A stretch of 6,959 bases of DNA from positions 1 to 6,959 of the forward strand of contig CALFXR010000141.1 of the NCBI GenBank assembly GCA_937958475.1, in the 5' to 3' direction. The stretch's first letter is position 1; each line of letters starts with the position of its first letter. Below the pieces are notes generated by a model that searched no databases, was not told the origin of the DNA, and saw only the letters and a program-made list of their open reading frames with translations. Below are positions 5,368 through 6,959 of the stretch, piece after piece. The translations under genes and the position numbers were made by a program. This stretch comes from an uncultured Mesorhizobium sp. (lineage in GTDB: Bacteria; Pseudomonadota; Alphaproteobacteria; Rhizobiales; Rhizobiaceae).

Positions 5368-5691
5368 TCACTCCGGGTTGTTCCAGAGAATCACCTTCTT
5401 GTTCTCGTCGCCGCCCGGTGCGGGAGCGAGGTTGCCGAAGACGACGCCGATCTCGGGGGCCTCCAGCTTGAACGAGACGGTCTCCTTGCCGGACCGCTGG
5501 GAGGTCCGGAACCAGCCTGCGCCGATCTCGAAGCCCGTGCGCTTGTTGAGGACGCGGAAGTCGGGGGCGTCCTCTCGCGACTTGTTGGCGTTCGGCAGGA
5601 CGGTGATCGGGGCGTTGACCCGCAGCGTGGCGAACACGCCTTCCATCGAGCCATCGGCCTTGGCGGTGAGGTTTGCGATCGTGGTGGCCAT
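5368..5691 (-). CDS. DUF736 family protein
   Basis: A 107-residue member of the DUF736 family, small single-domain proteins found mostly on alphaproteobacterial plasmids and integrative elements; no biochemical function is established. Matching features are the opening TIANLTAKADGSMEGVFATLRV (4-25, a beta hairpin), NKSREDAPDFRVLNKRTGFEIGAGW (36-60, with the family's DAPDFRV core) and the late strands TVSFKLEAPE (71-80) and KKVILWNNPE (98-107). The length is usual for the family. The ATG at 5691 has a strong AAGGAGA 7 bases upstream. That ribosome binding site lies inside a long predicted leader hairpin (5698-5743), so expression may be controlled at translation. It heads a probable two-gene unit with the 108-residue gene. 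About 75 bases upstream begins a large palindrome (5766-5894). Confidence 0.92.
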   Translation of the reverse strand: MATTIANLTAKADGSMEGVFATLRVNAPITVLPNANKSREDAPDFRVLNKRTGFEIGAGWFRTSQRSGKETVSFKLEAPEIGVVFGNLAPAPGGDENKKVILWNNPE

Positions 5692-5697
5692 GGTACT

Positions 5698-5743
5698 TCT
5701 CCTTCGGTTGCATCGGGACCATTCCCGATGGCGTCGAAGGAGA
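5698..5743 (-). promoter_or_regulatory. DUF736 mRNA leader hairpin that sequesters the ribosome binding site
   Basis: On the minus strand, TCTCCTTCG (5743-5735) pairs perfectly with CGAAGGAGA (5706-5698), which contains the Shine-Dalgarno AAGGAG. Inside it CATCGGGA (5730-5723) pairs perfectly with TCCCGATG (5718-5711) around loop ATGG. The two stems are exactly concentric (centre 5720.5), joined by a symmetrical 4 by 4 internal loop. The start codon is 7 bases outside. This is the geometry of a translational switch or RNA thermometer; the trigger is unknown. A DNA-binding palindrome is the alternative. Confidence 0.52.
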
Positions 5744-5765
5744 GGGCCGTCCTGCTGCGGTCACT

Positions 5766-5894
5766 CGGCACAAATTCTGGAAAATTCTATTTTCCGAAAT
5801 CCGCGGGCCGCACTTTCAAGGGCCCCGCTTGCGGGAAGGAAAGTGCCTAGCCCGCAACCAAGAACCGAAATCGAATTTTCCAGAATTTTTGTCG
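5766..5894. repeat. Large concentric palindrome with AT-rich arms upstream of DUF736
   Basis: Outer arms 5766-5787 and 5873-5894 match at 20 of 22 positions, including a perfect 16-base core AAATTCTGGAAAATTC (5772-5787) / GAATTTTCCAGAATTT (5873-5888). Inside are GCGGGC/GCCCGC (5803-5808/5850-5855), GCACTTTC/GAAAGTGC (5810-5817/5839-5846) and CCCG/CGGG (5824-5827/5832-5835), all centred at 5828-5830. The left arm can also fold on itself: GGAAAAT (5779-5785) with ATTTTCC (5789-5795). I see no flanking target-site duplication, so a MITE-type origin is not supported. A regulatory or single-strand structure is likelier. Confidence 0.55.
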
Positions 5895-6370
5895 AGCGTA
5901 CCCCCAACGGGGGTTGACCGCATAAGGCAGGCGGTCCTCTACAAAGGCGACATGAAAAGGGAATGGTCCGGATGTGAGCGAAGGCGATGCACCCCCGGCC
6001 GCCATCGCATTCCCCACCGCCAGGCGCTGAGTTCCCAGAAGAGGGTTTGTCCAGCTGCATCGCGCCTTCCATCACCCTGTTCGGCGCCGACCGTCCCCCG
6101 CCGACGCCCTACCCCGCCCAAGTCCTCCGTCAGGCGTCCGGTCTCGCGGTCGCGTGGGGCTGGCACTGTTCAATCCCGGTACCGGCAGGCGACCCCTGTT
6201 CAAGCGAAGTGTCCCTGCGCGCGTTGCAGGTTCCGCAAAGGCCCTGCCCCCGACGATGGGCAAGACGTCTCTCAGGAACATACGGAAGATGCCGCAACGG
6301 GCCGGACCCGCGAGGCGCCGGTGACCGATGGCCTGAGACGACAGGGACGCAGGGTCGGCCTTCGGCCGGG
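5895..6370. other. Gap of about 480 bases without a convincing gene
   Basis: Long open frames here are rich in Arg, Pro and Gly and look like GC-driven noise. Two small hairpins follow the palindrome: ACCCCC/GGGGGT (5900-5914) and GACCGC/GCGGTC (5916-5936). A 52-codon minus-strand frame (6005-5847) enters the palindrome but has weak codon bias. CGGCC-TTC-GGCCG occurs near 6355-6370, just past the SLOG-like stop on the minus strand. The rest shows no repeat or site I can name; it may be decayed coding sequence. Confidence 0.4.
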
Positions 6371-6952
6371 TCAGGGCGTGCGGCTTGCGCCGCACGGGGC
6401 CGCCGCAGATTGCCGCGTTCGGGCAGGAAGCGCCAGCCGCTCGTCCGGCGTCATGCGAGCCTCGACCGCATTGCGAACCTCCGGGCCGGCATTGTGCAGC
6501 ATGGCGCTCCAGTCCGCCGGATTGTGGATGGTCGCCACCATGCCACGCAGCATATCGTAGACGACGCATGGAGATCCGATCGCGGCAAGGCGCAGGACGT
6601 TGAGGCAGGTGCCCGGCGAGGCGCCGTCCCAGATCATCAGGCCGAAGTCGGCGCGCCGGGCCATCTCGCGGTCCTTCGCTGCATGGAACGCAAATCCCTG
6701 AGCACCGTCGGGCGGCGGTACTCGATAGGCCGTCCAGTCGCCGAGATTGTTGCGGGGCTCCTTGCCGGCATGGAAGACGCCGACATGTTCGTAGCCGTAA
6801 CCGGCGAGCAGGCTCTGCGCCTCGGCATCGGCGCCGGGTGCGTCGCCGATCAGCACACCGTGCTCGGCCGCCACGATCGCGCCGACGCGCGCGACGGCGG
6901 GTTCCGGCAATTCGAATATGTCGCGTGATCCGCCTATGAATATCATCGCCAT
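6371..6952 (-). CDS. SLOG-superfamily (DprA/YspA-like) nucleotide-binding protein
   Basis: The 193-residue product looks like a Rossmann-type SLOG domain, a fold that binds nucleotides or nucleotide-derived ligands. The N-terminus is IFIGGSRDI (4-12), a first strand and Gly-rich loop. HGVLIGDAPGADAEAQSLLA (31-50) carries the signature GD.PGAD seen in YspA/DUF2493-like proteins. Residues 92-134 contain DREMARRADFGLMIWDG, then SPGTCLNVLRLAAIG and CVVYD, the second half of the sheet with a Gly/Ser-Pro-Gly loop. The C-terminal 40 residues (from 155) are helical then Ala/Arg-rich. The ATG at 6952 leaves only 7 bases to the window edge, so the ribosome binding site cannot be judged; the ATG at 6946 is an alternative. 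No partner is visible upstream. SLOG proteins occur in defence, signalling and DNA uptake; which applies here is unknown. Confidence 0.8.
   Translation of the reverse strand: MAMIFIGGSRDIFELPEPAVARVGAIVAAEHGVLIGDAPGADAEAQSLLAGYGYEHVGVFHAGKEPRNNLGDWTAYRVPPPDGAQGFAFHAAKDREMARRADFGLMIWDGASPGTCLNVLRLAAIGSPCVVYDMLRGMVATIHNPADWSAMLHNAGPEVRNAVEARMTPDERLALPARTRQSAAAPCGASRTP
6378..6395. repeat. Perfect hairpin overlapping the 3' end of the SLOG-like gene
   Basis: GTGCGGC (6378-6384) and GCCGCAC (6389-6395) form a perfect 7-base-pair stem with a 4-base loop inside the last codons of the SLOG-like gene. A second hairpin, CGGCC-TTC-GGCCG, follows just past the stop on the minus strand. No T-run follows, so intrinsic termination is weak at best; transcript-end stabilisation is possible. 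Confidence 0.35.
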
Positions 6953-6959
6953 GGTGACT

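Noticed and set aside
5916..5936. GACCGC/GCGGTC hairpin with ATAAGGCAG loop as a second oriT
   Set aside because: It lacks a YATCCTG core and is far from the relaxase operon. I found no match to other nic families that I could defend.
6257..6325. Short basic peptide frame from the ATG at 6255-6257
   Set aside because: It has no ribosome binding site, only about 22 codons, and a composition expected from GC-rich noise.
5987..6928. Long plus-strand open frame of 313 codons
   Set aside because: Its right half is antisense to the SLOG-like gene, and its product is dominated by Arg, Pro, Ala and Gly with no recognisable motif or ribosome binding site.

Overview
The window is GC-rich (apart from one AT-rich gap). 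It carries genes typical of the transfer and maintenance backbone of alphaproteobacterial conjugative plasmids or integrative conjugative elements (Sphingomonadales/Rhizobiales-like): a VirD2/TraI-type relaxase, a MobC-like accessory protein, a VirC1-like ATPase, a DUF736 protein and a stand-alone WGR protein. I see no chromosomal housekeeping genes, rRNA or tRNA genes, CRISPR array or transposase. Host assignment is inferred from gene content and GC bias only.

Layout. Positions 1-1447 hold a minus-strand mobilization operon, mobC-like then relaxase, with overlapping stop and start codons; the relaxase runs off the left edge. Positions 1448-1720 form a divergent, partly AT-rich gap. It contains a hairpin followed directly by TATCCTGCC, which matches the RP4/VirD2-type nic consensus, so I call it a candidate oriT. 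To the right, on the plus strand, are a VirC1-like ParA ATPase and an overlapping ribbon-helix-helix protein (1721-2775), then an XRE-type regulator (2950-3450). Next come an unrecognised minus-strand gene (3572-4132), a 521-base gap full of hairpins, and a plus-strand WGR protein (4654-4905). The minus-strand pair DUF736 then an unrecognised 108-residue protein (5691 down to 4976) has rho-independent-type hairpins after each gene. A 679-base gap with a large concentric palindrome follows, and then a minus-strand SLOG-like protein (6952-6371).

How it may work together. MobC-like protein and relaxase would process the nic site. The VirC1-like ATPase with its RHH partner would act at or near oriT, as VirC1/VirC2 do at overdrive, rather than in partition. 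If nic is as proposed, the plus strand is the transferred strand and everything to the right of 1551 is the leading region. The minus-strand genes there are the ones that could be copied from incoming single-stranded DNA. Two of them (DUF736 and the 3572-4132 gene) have ribosome binding sites buried in predicted leader hairpins. Large foldable elements lie upstream of both. That arrangement is the most interesting part of the window, and its function is inference.
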